A stretch of DNA of 64,000 nucleotides from an uncultured Pelagibacteraceae bacterium. GTDB taxonomy: Bacteria > Pseudomonadota > Alphaproteobacteria > Pelagibacterales > Pelagibacteraceae. Made by a program: the position numbers and the translations under genes. Under the pieces are notes generated by a model. It was not told the DNA's origin. It saw only the letters and a program-made list of their open reading frames with translations, and did not search any database. Shown here piece by piece: positions 10,863-20,510 of this stretch. The stretch covers positions 17,226 to 81,225 of the forward strand of contig CACAWF010000002.1 in assembly GCA_902536085.1 (NCBI GenBank). The letters are read 5' to 3'. The stretch's first letter is position 1. The number at the start of each line of letters is the position of its first letter.

Positions 10863-11447
10863 ATGACTGAAACTCCATTTATGCCAAAAGCAACTGCTGT
10901 TTGGCTGGTAGAAAATACTACATTAACCTTTAAGCAAATAGCTGAGTTTTGTAATTTACATGAGCTAGAAATAAAAGGTATTGCTGATGGTGATGTTGCA
11001 AAAGGAATTAAAGCTTATAATCCAATTTTAGCAGGTCAACTTTCAAGAGAAGAAATTGAAATATGCTCAAAAGACTCTTCAAAAAAACTAAATCTTTTGA
11101 AAAAACTTGATGAAGTTGAAATTAAAGAGAGAAAAAAACCTAAATATACTCCATTATCAAAAAGACAAGATCGACCAGATGCTATTCTATGGTTATGTAA
11201 AAATGCTTCAGATCTAACTGATGGTCAAATTTCAAAGCTAGTAGGAAGCACTAAAGCGACTGTGTCTCTTATTAGAAAAAGAAGTTATTGGAATTTCTCA
11301 AACCTGAAACCAAGAGATCCGGTTATATTAGCGCTTTGTACTCAAGAAGCTTTTCAAAAAAGTCTAGAAAAAGCAAAAAGACGGGTTGAAAGAGAGAGAA
11401 AAGCTAAAATTCGAGAGGAAAAAAAAGCTCAAGCAGCTTCAGTCTAG
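10863..11447 (+). CDS. DUF1013 family / TrcR-like cell cycle regulator
   Basis: MPKATAVWLVENTTLTFKQIAEFCNLHELEIKGIADGDVAKGIKAYNPI, characteristic alphaproteobacterial family. Confidence 0.88.
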   Translation: MTETPFMPKATAVWLVENTTLTFKQIAEFCNLHELEIKGIADGDVAKGIKAYNPILAGQLSREEIEICSKDSSKKLNLLKKLDEVEIKERKKPKYTPLSKRQDRPDAILWLCKNASDLTDGQISKLVGSTKATVSLIRKRSYWNFSNLKPRDPVILALCTQEAFQKSLEKAKRRVERERKAKIREEKKAQAASV

Positions 11448-11498
11448 ACAAACTTAAATGCAAATGATAACTACCATGAAAATTAACTGGAGGTTTTT

Positions 11499-11693
11499 AT
11501 TAAAATAGACGTTAAAGACAATAATGTAGAACAAGCTATAAGAGTTCTAAAAAGAAAACTTCAAAAAGAAGGTTTTTTTAAGGTGATGAAAATGAAAAGC
11601 ACCTACGAGAAACCATCAGAAAGAAAAAAAAGAGTTCAAACGGAAAATTTAAAAAGAATTAAAAAACTCCAAAAACTTAGAAATAGATATTAA
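11499..11693 (+). CDS. rpsU: 30S ribosomal protein S21, apparent AUU start
   Basis: Frame reads (I/M)KIDVKDNNVEQAIRVLKRKLQKEGFFKVMKMKSTYEKPSERKKRVQTENLKRIKKLQKLRNRY; GGAGG at 11489-11493 five nt before ATT 11499; in-frame TAA at 11484 leaves no ATG/GTG/TTG start; absent from ORF track. Confidence 0.88.
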   Translation: MKIDVKDNNVEQAIRVLKRKLQKEGFFKVMKMKSTYEKPSERKKRVQTENLKRIKKLQKLRNRY

Positions 11694-11718
11694 TTAAATG
11701 CAAATGAGAGGATTAAAA

Positions 11719-11922
11719 ATGCCATCTGGTAAAGTAAAGTGGTTTAACGCCAAAAAAGGATATGGGTTTATTAAAGATGATGAGTCAAAGAAAGATATTT
11801 TTCTTCACGTATCAGCACTGGAAAAATCTAAATTAAGAGTTTTAAAAGAAGAGCAAACTATTGTTTACGATATAAAAGAAGAAAAGAATAAGCTTCAAGC
11901 AATTAATATTAAAAAAAAATAA
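11719..11922 (+). CDS. Cold shock domain protein
   Basis: MPSGKVKWFNAKKGYGFIKDDESKKDIFLHVSALEKS; GAGG upstream of internal ATG 11719 favours it over the ORF-track start 11698. Confidence 0.94.
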   Translation: MPSGKVKWFNAKKGYGFIKDDESKKDIFLHVSALEKSKLRVLKEEQTIVYDIKEEKNKLQAINIKKK

Positions 11923-11927
11923 TTTAT

Positions 11928-12004
<77 letters not shown>

Positions 12005-12006
12005 TA

Positions 12007-13836
12007 ATGACAAACGAAATAAGAAATATTACGATTATTGCTCACGTTGATCATGGCAAAACAACTTTGATTGACAGTTTAATGAAGCAGAGTGGCTCAT
12101 TCAGAGAAAATGAAAATGTTGAGGAGCGCATAATGGACTCTGGTGAATTAGAAAAAGAAAGAGGCATTACGATACTAGCAAAGCCAGCTGCGATTAATTG
12201 GAAAAACTCAAGAATTAATATTATCGATACACCAGGACATAGGGATTTCGCTGCGGAAGTAGAAAGAGTTTTACATATGGCAGATGGCGCTCTTTTGTTA
12301 ATTGATTCTGCTGAAGGAGTGATGCCTCAAACCAAATTTGTATTATCCAAAGCATTGAAACAAGGGCTAAAACCAATTGTGGTAATTAATAAGTTAGACA
12401 AGTCCGATCAAAGAGCTAATGAAGTTTTGGATGAAACTTTTGATCTTTTTGTAAATTTAGATGCTAACGAGAAACAATTAGATTTCCCAGTTTTATATGC
12501 AAGTGGAAGAGCTGGATGGGCTTCAAAAGATATTGATGCTCCTAGAGAAAATTTGACTCCATTATTAGATTTAATAATACAACATGTTAAGCCATTAAAT
12601 TTAGATAAAACGAAGCCTTTTGCAATGTTGTCAACTTTGCTTTATGCCGATAGTTTTTTAGGTAGAAGTTTAGTGGGTAAAATAGCCCAAGGCACTGCAA
12701 AAGCAAATCAACAAATTAAAGCGATAAATCTTAAAGGCGATAAGGTTGATGAAGGACGACTTACAAAAATATTTAGATATGAGGGAACAAAAAAAGTCCC
12801 AATTCAAAAAGGTGAAGCTGGAGATATAGTTATAATTGCAGGTTTAGAAAAAGCCAACGTTGCAGATACGATTTGTGATTTAGAATTAAACAAACCTATA
12901 AGCGCGACACCAATTGATCCTCCAACAATGTCAATCACAATTACAGTAAATAGTTCTCCTTTAGCTGGAACAGAGGGAAATAAATTAACAAGTACTCAAA
13001 TTCGTGAAAGATTAGTTTTAGAGGCTGAGAATAATGTTGGAATAACTTTTAAAGAAAATGAAAATAAAGACTCATTTGTTATAAGTGGTCGAGGTGAATT
13101 AATGTTAGAAATTCTTCTAACACAGATGAGAAGAGAGGGATTTGAAATGACTGTAAGCCCTCCTGAAGTTTTAGTTAAAAAAGATAATAGCGGAGTGAAA
13201 CTAGAACCTTTTGAAGAAATAACTATGGATTTAGATGATGAATACACCTCAAAAATTATTGACTCAATGAATAGAAGAAAAGGGAAACTTATTGAGTTAA
13301 AAGATACAGGTAAAAATAAGAAAAGATTAATTTTCCGTGCTCCTACTAGAGGTTTGATGGGTTATACAAGTAGGTTTTTAACTTTAACGAAGGGCACTGG
13401 AGTAATAAATAGAATCTTTCATGCTTACGGGGACTATACAGGTGATATGGAAGGAAGAAGAAACGGAGCTTTAATATCGATGGAAACTGGAAAAGCTGTT
13501 GCTTTTGCAATTTTTAATTTACAAGCGAGAGGAGAGATGCTTGTTACTCATAATGATCCAGTTTATGAAGGCATGATTGTTGGTATTTCATCTAAGTCTG
13601 GAGATCTTGAAATAAATGTTTTAAAAGGAAAAAAATTGACTAACATGAGAACTCAAAATACTGACGAAAACGTAGTGCTTACACCAGTCAGAAAAATGTC
13701 AATAGCTGAGCAACTTAGTATATTAAATACAGATGAGGCTTTAGAGATTACACCAAAATCCTGCAGACTGAGAAAATTAATATTAAATCCTCACGAAAGA
13801 AAAAGACTTTCTCGAGCTAAATCAAAAGCTTCTTAA
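12007..13836 (+). CDS. typA: GTP-binding ribosome-associated TypA/BipA
   Basis: RNITIIAHVDHGKTTLIDSLMKQSG, DTPGHRDFAAEVER, NKLDK. Confidence 0.97.
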   Translation: MTNEIRNITIIAHVDHGKTTLIDSLMKQSGSFRENENVEERIMDSGELEKERGITILAKPAAINWKNSRINIIDTPGHRDFAAEVERVLHMADGALLLIDSAEGVMPQTKFVLSKALKQGLKPIVVINKLDKSDQRANEVLDETFDLFVNLDANEKQLDFPVLYASGRAGWASKDIDAPRENLTPLLDLIIQHVKPLNLDKTKPFAMLSTLLYADSFLGRSLVGKIAQGTAKANQQIKAINLKGDKVDEGRLTKIFRYEGTKKVPIQKGEAGDIVIIAGLEKANVADTICDLELNKPISATPIDPPTMSITITVNSSPLAGTEGNKLTSTQIRERLVLEAENNVGITFKENENKDSFVISGRGELMLEILLTQMRREGFEMTVSPPEVLVKKDNSGVKLEPFEEITMDLDDEYTSKIIDSMNRRKGKLIELKDTGKNKKRLIFRAPTRGLMGYTSRFLTLTKGTGVINRIFHAYGDYTGDMEGRRNGALISMETGKAVAFAIFNLQARGEMLVTHNDPVYEGMIVGISSKSGDLEINVLKGKKLTNMRTQNTDENVVLTPVRKMSIAEQLSILNTDEALEITPKSCRLRKLILNPHERKRLSRAKSKAS

Positions 13837-14531
13837 ATACTAAATCTTGATTTTTTACTATCTTTCAAGAAACCTTTAACAGTATCAAGTGTCATTGATT
13901 TGAAGCTTTTACCAAATCTATTTATCTGGTTAATTACTTTTGGAGGCATAGTAATTATATCACAATTAATTTGTCTAGCTTGAGTATAGTTATAAGCTTC
14001 TCTAGTACTAGCCCAAAGAATTTCAATATTTTTGTTTTTTCTAGTTAAAGAAATACTCTTTTTAAATATTGGTAAAGGATCTTTTCCTTTGTCAGCCATT
14101 CTACCAGCAAATATAGATATTATTGATTTGGTCTTTTTATTTAATCTTTTGTAGATTTTTTTAGTTTGATCAAACGTATAAACTGCAGTTATATTTAGCT
14201 TTATTCCTTTATCACTTAACTCTTTAATAACTGGTCCCGAAAATATTCCTTTTGAGTTAACCACCGGAATTTTAACATAAACATTCTTGCCCCAAGAATT
14301 AATTTCATAGGCCTGTTTAAGCATATTTTTATAATTGTCTGCAAAAACTTCAAAAGATATTGGTTTTTTTTTACATATATTCAAAATTTTCAGTGAGTAA
14401 TCTTTATAGCTTTTAGCACCTGCTAACCTCATTAAACTTGGATTAGTAGTAAAGCCATCAACTAAAGGTTTATTATTAAAAAATTTAATTGTGTTATAAT
14501 CAGCTATGTCGCAGAAAATTTTTGTTTTCAT
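13833..14531 (-). CDS. Transaldolase family protein (fructose-6-phosphate aldolase-like)
   Basis: MKTKIFCDIADYNTIKFF..VDGFTTNPSLMRLAGAKSYKD, NITAVYTFDQ, SIFAGRMADKGKDP. Confidence 0.9.
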   Translation of the reverse strand: MKTKIFCDIADYNTIKFFNNKPLVDGFTTNPSLMRLAGAKSYKDYSLKILNICKKKPISFEVFADNYKNMLKQAYEINSWGKNVYVKIPVVNSKGIFSGPVIKELSDKGIKLNITAVYTFDQTKKIYKRLNKKTKSIISIFAGRMADKGKDPLPIFKKSISLTRKNKNIEILWASTREAYNYTQARQINCDIITMPPKVINQINRFGKSFKSMTLDTVKGFLKDSKKSRFSI

Positions 14532-15934
14532 TAATCTAAATTTTTAACAATATCTTCTGTCATTTTTTTCGCGTCTGCAAATAACATTAATGTGTTATCT
14601 TTATAAAATAGTTCATTATCTATTCCAGCATAGCCAGGAGATAAACTTCTCTTAACAAATAAAACAGATTTACACTTTTCAACATCCAAAACTGGCATAC
14701 CAAATATTGGGCTTTTTGGATCTGTTTTAGCTACAGGGTTAGTAACATCGTTAGCCCCAATTACAAATGCAACATCAGAATTGGCAAAATCATTATTTAT
14801 GTCTTCTAACTCAAAAACTTCATCATAAGGGACATTGGCCTCAGCAAGTAAAACGTTCATGTGTCCAGGCATCCTTCCAGCAACTGGATGTATTGCGTAT
14901 GTCACTTTAATATCATTCTTTTTCAACTTATCTACCATCTCTCTCAATGCATGTTGAGCTTGTGCCACAGCCATCCCATAACCAGGAACTATAATCACAG
15001 ATGAGGCATTTTTCATTAGGAACGCTGCGTCTTCAGCATTACCACTTTTAACCGGTTTTTGATCTTTTTTGTCTTTGGTTTCATCTACAGAATTGTCAGC
15101 TCCAAAACCACCAAGAATTACGCTAAGAAATGATCTATTCATTGCTTTACACATTATGTAAGACAATATAGCTCCGGAAGATCCCACAAGTGCCCCGGTT
15201 ATAATTAAAGCAGTATTTTCTAATGTGAAACCTATACCTGCTGCAGCCCAGCCAGAATAGGAATTTAACATTGAAATTACCACAGGCATATCCGCTCCAC
15301 CAATCGGTATAATTATTAAAACCCCTACTAAAAAAGAGATTATAATTACTGTCCAAAATATATTTGTTGATTGTGTTTTACATAAATAAAAAATTAAAAC
15401 AAAAATTCCTACACCAAGTATTAAATTTAAAAAGTGTTGACCGCTGAATGTAATTGGTGAGCCAGACATTATTCCCCTTAATTTCAAAAAAGCTATTATA
15501 GAACCTGAGAAAGTAATGGCGCCTACTGCTGCACCAATAGACATTTCAATAAGACTTGCTAATTTAATGTTTCCTACAATTCCCAAATTAAAAGCGTCTG
15601 GATTTAAAAAAGCTGCAATTGCTACAAAAACTGCTGCCAAACCAACTAAGCTATGAAAACCAGCTACTAACTCAGGCATTGCGGTCATAGGAATTCTAAA
15701 AGCAATAAAGGCTCCTATACTACCTCCAATTACTAAGGAAATTATTACATAAGTTAATGATGTAGAAAAATTTCCAATTGATAAGAATGTTACAACTATG
15801 GCAATTATCATCCCTGCGATACCAAAATAATTTCCTTGTCTAGATGTATCTGGAGATGAAAGACCTCTTAGAGCTAAAATGAAAAGTATTCCCGAAACTA
15901 AATAAAAAACTGCTGATAAATTTGCAGAAATCAT
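14531..15934 (-). CDS. pntB: NAD(P) transhydrogenase subunit beta
   Basis: Multi-TM N-terminus; VIIVPGYGMAVAQAQHALREM, YAIHPVAGRMPGHMNVLLAEANVPYD. Confidence 0.96.
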   Translation of the reverse strand: MISANLSAVFYLVSGILFILALRGLSSPDTSRQGNYFGIAGMIIAIVVTFLSIGNFSTSLTYVIISLVIGGSIGAFIAFRIPMTAMPELVAGFHSLVGLAAVFVAIAAFLNPDAFNLGIVGNIKLASLIEMSIGAAVGAITFSGSIIAFLKLRGIMSGSPITFSGQHFLNLILGVGIFVLIFYLCKTQSTNIFWTVIIISFLVGVLIIIPIGGADMPVVISMLNSYSGWAAAGIGFTLENTALIITGALVGSSGAILSYIMCKAMNRSFLSVILGGFGADNSVDETKDKKDQKPVKSGNAEDAAFLMKNASSVIIVPGYGMAVAQAQHALREMVDKLKKNDIKVTYAIHPVAGRMPGHMNVLLAEANVPYDEVFELEDINNDFANSDVAFVIGANDVTNPVAKTDPKSPIFGMPVLDVEKCKSVLFVKRSLSPGYAGIDNELFYKDNTLMLFADAKKMTEDIVKNLD

Positions 15935-16242
15935 TTCTTTTTATCTTTCTTTTTTTTATACATTTGAAGCATTCTTTGAGTGACTAAAAATCCACCAAAA
16001 ATATTTATAGCTGCTAAGATAATTGCAATAAATCCAAAAATACTTGATGTGTTAAAAATACTGCCAGATGAACTAGCTAAAGCTGCAATAATTGCCCCTA
16101 CGATTATAACTGAAGAAATTGCGTTGGTTACTGACATTAAGGGAGTATGTAATGATGGTGTTACACTCCAAACTACGTAATAACCTACAAATATTGACAG
16201 AATAAAAATACTTAATCTAAATATAAAAGGATCTATTTCCAT
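15931..16242 (-). CDS. NAD(P) transhydrogenase subunit alpha, membrane part (alpha-2)
   Basis: FVGYYVVWSVTPSLHTPLMSVTNAISSVIIVGA. Confidence 0.95.
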   Translation of the reverse strand: MEIDPFIFRLSIFILSIFVGYYVVWSVTPSLHTPLMSVTNAISSVIIVGAIIAALASSSGSIFNTSSIFGFIAIILAAINIFGGFLVTQRMLQMYKKKKDKKK

Positions 16243-16247
16243 AATCG

Positions 16248-17339
16248 TTAATTCTTAAAAAGTGTTTTATTAATTATTTCATCTTCTAAATTGATATTAA
16301 AAACTTTTTTCTCTCTACTATATAAATTTCTGATAAAGCTAAAAAGGTTTTTTGCATATAAGCTTGAAGCTGTTAATGGTAATCTATTCATTAGACTTTT
16401 TACACCGATTATTTTAATCCCCTCAATTACATTAATATTGCCTGGTTCTGAAAAAGCAGAATTTCCACCATGTTCGGCTGCAAGATCATAAATAATAGAA
16501 CCTGGTTTCATAAGTTTTACCAATTCCTCTGACAGTATTCTTGGCGCTGGTTTTCCAGGTATTAGTGCCGTACATATAACAATGTCATTTTTTTTTAGAG
16601 CGTCTCTCATCATATCTGCTTGTTTTTTTTTATATTCAGTTGTTGCCTCTTTTGCATATCCTCCAGCAGTCTCCATATCATCAGATTGGTCTACAGTTAA
16701 AAATCTTCCACCAAGACTTTCTACTTGCTCTTTAGATGCAGCTCTAACATCTGTCGCAGATACGATCGCACCTAATCTTTTAGCCGTGGCAATTGCTTGC
16801 AAGCCAGCAACTCCCGCGCCAATTACCAAAACTTTAGCTGCTGGAACAGTGCCAGCAGCCGTCATCATCATTGGTACTGCTTTTTCAAATTCAGCTACGC
16901 AATCGACTACCGCTCTATATCCTGCTAAATTTGATTGAGAAGACAAAACATCCATCGACTGAGCTCTAGTAATACGAGGCAATGTCTCTAACGAAAAAAT
17001 ATCAACTTTTTTTTTATTAATTTCAATTAATTCATTTTTATTTTTTGAAGGATTCATCATACCTACTATTATAGTCTTTTCCTTTAAACTACTTATATCT
17101 TCTTGAGAAGGGCAATTAACTTTTAAAAGTAAATTACATGAACTTATAACTTCATTAGATGTATTTTTGATTTTTACTCCACTATTCTCATACTCTTGAT
17201 CTAGAATTCCAAGATGTGTTGCATAATTCTTTTCTAAAATTACCTGAAGTCCTAGCCCTATAATATTTTTGGCTGTTTCAGGAGTAAGCGATACCCGCTT
17301 TTCTAATGATAAATTTTCTTTAGTGGAGCCAACAATCAT
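16248..17339 (-). CDS. pntA: NAD(P) transhydrogenase subunit alpha, NAD-binding part (alpha-1)
   Basis: MIVGSTKENLSLEKRVSLTPETAK, VLVIGAGVAGLQAIATAKRLGAIVSATDVR; start set to 17339 because the ORF-track 5' extension overlaps a separate small ORF. Confidence 0.94.
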   Translation of the reverse strand: MIVGSTKENLSLEKRVSLTPETAKNIIGLGLQVILEKNYATHLGILDQEYENSGVKIKNTSNEVISSCNLLLKVNCPSQEDISSLKEKTIIVGMMNPSKNKNELIEINKKKVDIFSLETLPRITRAQSMDVLSSQSNLAGYRAVVDCVAEFEKAVPMMMTAAGTVPAAKVLVIGAGVAGLQAIATAKRLGAIVSATDVRAASKEQVESLGGRFLTVDQSDDMETAGGYAKEATTEYKKKQADMMRDALKKNDIVICTALIPGKPAPRILSEELVKLMKPGSIIYDLAAEHGGNSAFSEPGNINVIEGIKIIGVKSLMNRLPLTASSLYAKNLFSFIRNLYSREKKVFNINLEDEIINKTLFKN

Positions 17340-17356
17340 TTTAATTTTCCCTAATT

Positions 17357-17467
17357 TTACAGCAGTGTAACAGCTAAAATAACTAATAAAGCTACAACAG
17401 CTAATGTTCCCCATAAAACGAACTTTGTAAATCCGCTATAAGTTTTCTTGAAGTCGTTCTCGCTCAT
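17357..17467 (-). CDS. Putative 36-aa aa3-type cytochrome c oxidase subunit IV-like protein
   Basis: Reverse translation MSENDFKKTYSGFTKFVLWGTLAVVALLVILAVTLL: short polar N-terminus then one TM helix, upstream of pntA as is typical in alphaproteobacteria; not in the ORF track. Confidence 0.75.
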   Translation of the reverse strand: MSENDFKKTYSGFTKFVLWGTLAVVALLVILAVTLL

Positions 17468-17479
17468 ATATTATCTGTG

Positions 17480-17605
17480 TTATCCTTGACGAGCTTTAAA
17501 TTTTGGATTCTTTTTATTTATCACGTAAAGTTTACCTCTACGTTTAACTAATTTTGAATTTAAATCTCTTTTTTTCAATGATTTAAGTGAACTAGCTATT
17601 TTCAT
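17480..17605 (-). CDS. rpmJ: 50S ribosomal protein L36
   Basis: Reverse translation [41 protein letters not shown]; not in ORF track. Confidence 0.93.
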   Translation of the reverse strand: MKIASSLKSLKKRDLNSKLVKRRGKLYVINKKNPKFKARQG

Positions 17606-17616
17606 AATTTTTCAAG

Positions 17617-17730
17617 CCTGGCAACGTCCTACTCTCCCATATCTTAAGACAAAGTACCATCGGCGCTGAAGGTCTTAACTTCCGAGTTCGGAATGGGATC
17701 GGGTGTGGCCCCTTCGCAATAATCACCAGG
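17617..17730 (-). rRNA. rrf: 5S ribosomal RNA
   Basis: Reverse complement CCTGGTGATTATTGCGAAGGGGCCACACCCGATCCCATTCCGAACTCGGAAGTTAAGACCTTCAGCGCCGATGGTACTTTGTC...GGGAGAGTAGGACGTTGCCAGG with terminal helix. Confidence 0.97.
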
Positions 17731-17879
17731 CAGAGTTTTATAGTACTTTTGTATAAAAAAGTAAATGAGCTAAAATATAAATTTTTTAATAATTATTTTA
17801 GAAAAACCCCTATTTAAAGGATTTTAAAAGATAAATAATTGTAAGTTTTTGCTAATTGAAAAAAAATATGATAGTAAAA

Positions 17880-18008
17880 AAATACTGAAATGCATGGTGG
17901 GAAATCAGTGTGAAATTCATTGGCTGTACCTGCAACCGTAAAGTCGGAGCGCCACCCAGTAAAGCCCGCTGTTGAATGATGGCCAGGAGAAGTCTAGTTC
18001 TACAATGA
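17880..18008 (+). promoter_or_regulatory. Cobalamin (adenosylcobalamin-class) riboswitch
   Basis: GGTGGGAAATCAGTGTGAAATTCATTGGCTGTACCTGCAACCGTAAAGTCGGAGCGCCACCCAGTAAAGCCCGCTG...GGCCAGGAGAAGTC carries the conserved B12 core and B12-box-like segment; directly upstream of a BtuB-like gene; ends approximate. Confidence 0.92.
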
Positions 18009-18073
18009 AAAATTGACATCGGCATTATTATTAAAAGTGATGTTTAATATAATCACGTAACTAATAAAGATCG

Positions 18074-20020
18074 ATGAATAAAATTTTAAATTATTTTTTA
18101 TTAACTTTATTTTTTTTAACATTTAATAATATATTCGCAAAAGATATACCTATTTTGGTAATTTCTCCTGGTAAAACAATCCAATCAAAAAGTGTTGTAG
18201 GTAGTGACGTAGAAGTCATTGATAGTAAAACATTCTCTAAATCCAATGATTATTTTATTGGTGATATTCTAGACAATAATTTGAATGGAATTAATTACTT
18301 TCAATCAGGAGGATATGGAACTGTTTCAGGAATTCAGTTGAGAGGTCAACCTAAAAGGTATACTACTGTTTATATAGACGGTGTTAAAGTTTCTGATCCT
18401 TCAACCCCGTCAAACGATTACTATTTCAATAATTTATTACTTGGGTCATTTGATAAGATTGAAGTTCTTAAAGGAGCTCAAAGTTCATTGTATGGTAGTG
18501 GTGCATTAGCAGGAACAGTTCAAATATTCTCAAAAAAGGGCCGTGAAGGTAATAATAAAGATATTAATATTTCGACTGGCTCATTTGGAACAAAAAAAAT
18601 AGATCTTAGTTTTGATGGAAATAATGGGTATTACGATTATTATTTAGGTTACACAAATTTCTCCACCGATGGTGAGTCAGCAATGAGGGATAATCTGGAG
18701 AAAGATGGTTATAGGAGTGATAGTCTGACAATGAATTATGGTTATAACTTTAGTGACTCATTAAGGGTCGAAAATTATTTATATTATAATGACTCCTTTT
18801 TAGAGTACGACGCTGTAAATAAATCACAAACTGATTTAAATGATGCTACAGATGATCAACAGGCTATTTATACTGCTCGTTTAATACATAAAAATGGGAA
18901 ATTAAAAAATACTCTTTCTTATAACAATACTTATGTTTTAAGAAATACAACACAGTACAATAATAATAAAAGAAATTACTATGGTTATAGAGATGCAATA
19001 AATATTTTATCTGAGTATCATTTCAATTTAGATAATAAAATTATTTTTGGTTTTGATAATGAATTTGATAGAGCTGAGCTTTATAATTACTATACAAATA
19101 GTTCTTATGCTGAAAGTGATGAGGGAATTTTTTCTCAATATTTTGATTTACAATTTAGACCAGCAAAGAAAACCTATGCTACTTTTGGCTTGAGAAGGGA
19201 TGATCATACTACTGTGGGAGATTACTATACAGGGAGAATTACAGCATCTCATCGTATAGATAATAACACTAAGTTAAGAGCGAATTTAGGTTCATCTGTA
19301 AGATTTCCAGCCTTAAATTCCTTACATCATGGAAATTATTTAATAGATAAAGAAAATTTAAAAGCAGAAACTGGTAGAAGTATTGATTTTGGTGTAGATA
19401 AATTTTTTCCCAAAGAAAATATTAATTTAAGCGCTACAACTTTTTATTTAAAATATAAAAATGATATTAAAGGGTGGAAATCACACTCTGGTGGAGTTGG
19501 AGAAAATTATTATGCTGGAGGAGGTAATTATGCTTTAGATAACTCTAAGTCAAAAACTGAAAGTTATGGTTTTGAATTACAAACAGAATGGAAACCAGAT
19601 GAAAAACATATTTTAAATCTAGGATATACAAGAACAGAGTCTTTTGATGGAACAACTTGTGATAATCCAGACTCTACTGGAGGACCTGGATCAGCAGCTT
19701 GTAATGACGAAATGAATGTTAGAGTGCCAAGAAATCAAATCAATTTAAAGGGAACAAAGTTTATTAAAAATAATTTATCGCAAACGATTAAAATCAAATA
19801 TGTAGGTGAAAGACGCGATTATGGAAATGTGAACCAGGGTTTTGAAGATGTTATCCTTTCTAAATACTTTTTAGCAGATTATTTCATTAATTATAATTTA
19901 TTTGACACATACAGTTTAAGTTTATCAGCAAAAAACATATTTGATAAAAATTACTCTGAAGCATACGAATATAAAGCTCCTGGTAGATCTTTTAACTTTA
20001 TGATAAAAAGAAGCTATTAA
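18074..20020 (+). CDS. btuB: TonB-dependent outer-membrane receptor, BtuB-like
   Basis: Signal peptide, plug domain (QLRGQPKRYTTVYIDGVKVSDPSTPSNDYYFNN, IEVLKGAQSSLYGSGALAGTVQIFSKKG), beta-barrel ending in F-type strand; downstream of cobalamin riboswitch. Confidence 0.88.
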   Translation: MNKILNYFLLTLFFLTFNNIFAKDIPILVISPGKTIQSKSVVGSDVEVIDSKTFSKSNDYFIGDILDNNLNGINYFQSGGYGTVSGIQLRGQPKRYTTVYIDGVKVSDPSTPSNDYYFNNLLLGSFDKIEVLKGAQSSLYGSGALAGTVQIFSKKGREGNNKDINISTGSFGTKKIDLSFDGNNGYYDYYLGYTNFSTDGESAMRDNLEKDGYRSDSLTMNYGYNFSDSLRVENYLYYNDSFLEYDAVNKSQTDLNDATDDQQAIYTARLIHKNGKLKNTLSYNNTYVLRNTTQYNNNKRNYYGYRDAINILSEYHFNLDNKIIFGFDNEFDRAELYNYYTNSSYAESDEGIFSQYFDLQFRPAKKTYATFGLRRDDHTTVGDYYTGRITASHRIDNNTKLRANLGSSVRFPALNSLHHGNYLIDKENLKAETGRSIDFGVDKFFPKENINLSATTFYLKYKNDIKGWKSHSGGVGENYYAGGGNYALDNSKSKTESYGFELQTEWKPDEKHILNLGYTRTESFDGTTCDNPDSTGGPGSAACNDEMNVRVPRNQINLKGTKFIKNNLSQTIKIKYVGERRDYGNVNQGFEDVILSKYFLADYFINYNLFDTYSLSLSAKNIFDKNYSEAYEYKAPGRSFNFMIKRSY

Positions 20021-20508
20021 TGCAAAAATATTTAAAAGTTTCTTTATTAATTTTTATAACACTCGCTATATCAAGATTTATTCCCCACCCGCCAAACTTT
20101 ACAAGTTTAATTGCATTAGGATTTTATGTTCCAGCTTTATTAGGAGTTACATATATACCTATTGTAGTTATAAGCTTTGCCATAACAGATATTTTTTTTG
20201 GATTTCATAATACGATTTTTTTTACCTGGGGAAGTGTTTTGTTGATTGGATATTTATCTAAATATTTTAATGAAACTTCAATATTAAGATTTGGTGGGGT
20301 CTTATTAAGTGCTTTAATTTTTTACTTAGTATCAAATTTTGGGGTTTGGATAACAGGTGGGCATGGAGAAAACCTAAATAATCTTACTCAAACATACGCC
20401 TTGGCACTACCTTTTTTTGGTTACAGCTTAATATCTACCTTTTTTTTTAGTTTTGTAATAGAGATTGCTTACAAATTATTTAAAATTAAAATTAAAACGC
20501 AGATATAG
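20020..20508 (+). CDS. Small integral membrane protein (DUF6580 / ECF S-component-like), putative B12-related uptake
   Basis: About 5 hydrophobic helices with ISRFIPHPPNFTSLIALGFY; start overlaps btuB-like stop, so translationally coupled. Confidence 0.65.
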   Translation: MQKYLKVSLLIFITLAISRFIPHPPNFTSLIALGFYVPALLGVTYIPIVVISFAITDIFFGFHNTIFFTWGSVLLIGYLSKYFNETSILRFGGVLLSALIFYLVSNFGVWITGGHGENLNNLTQTYALALPFFGYSLISTFFFSFVIEIAYKLFKIKIKTQI

Positions 20509-20510
20509 TT

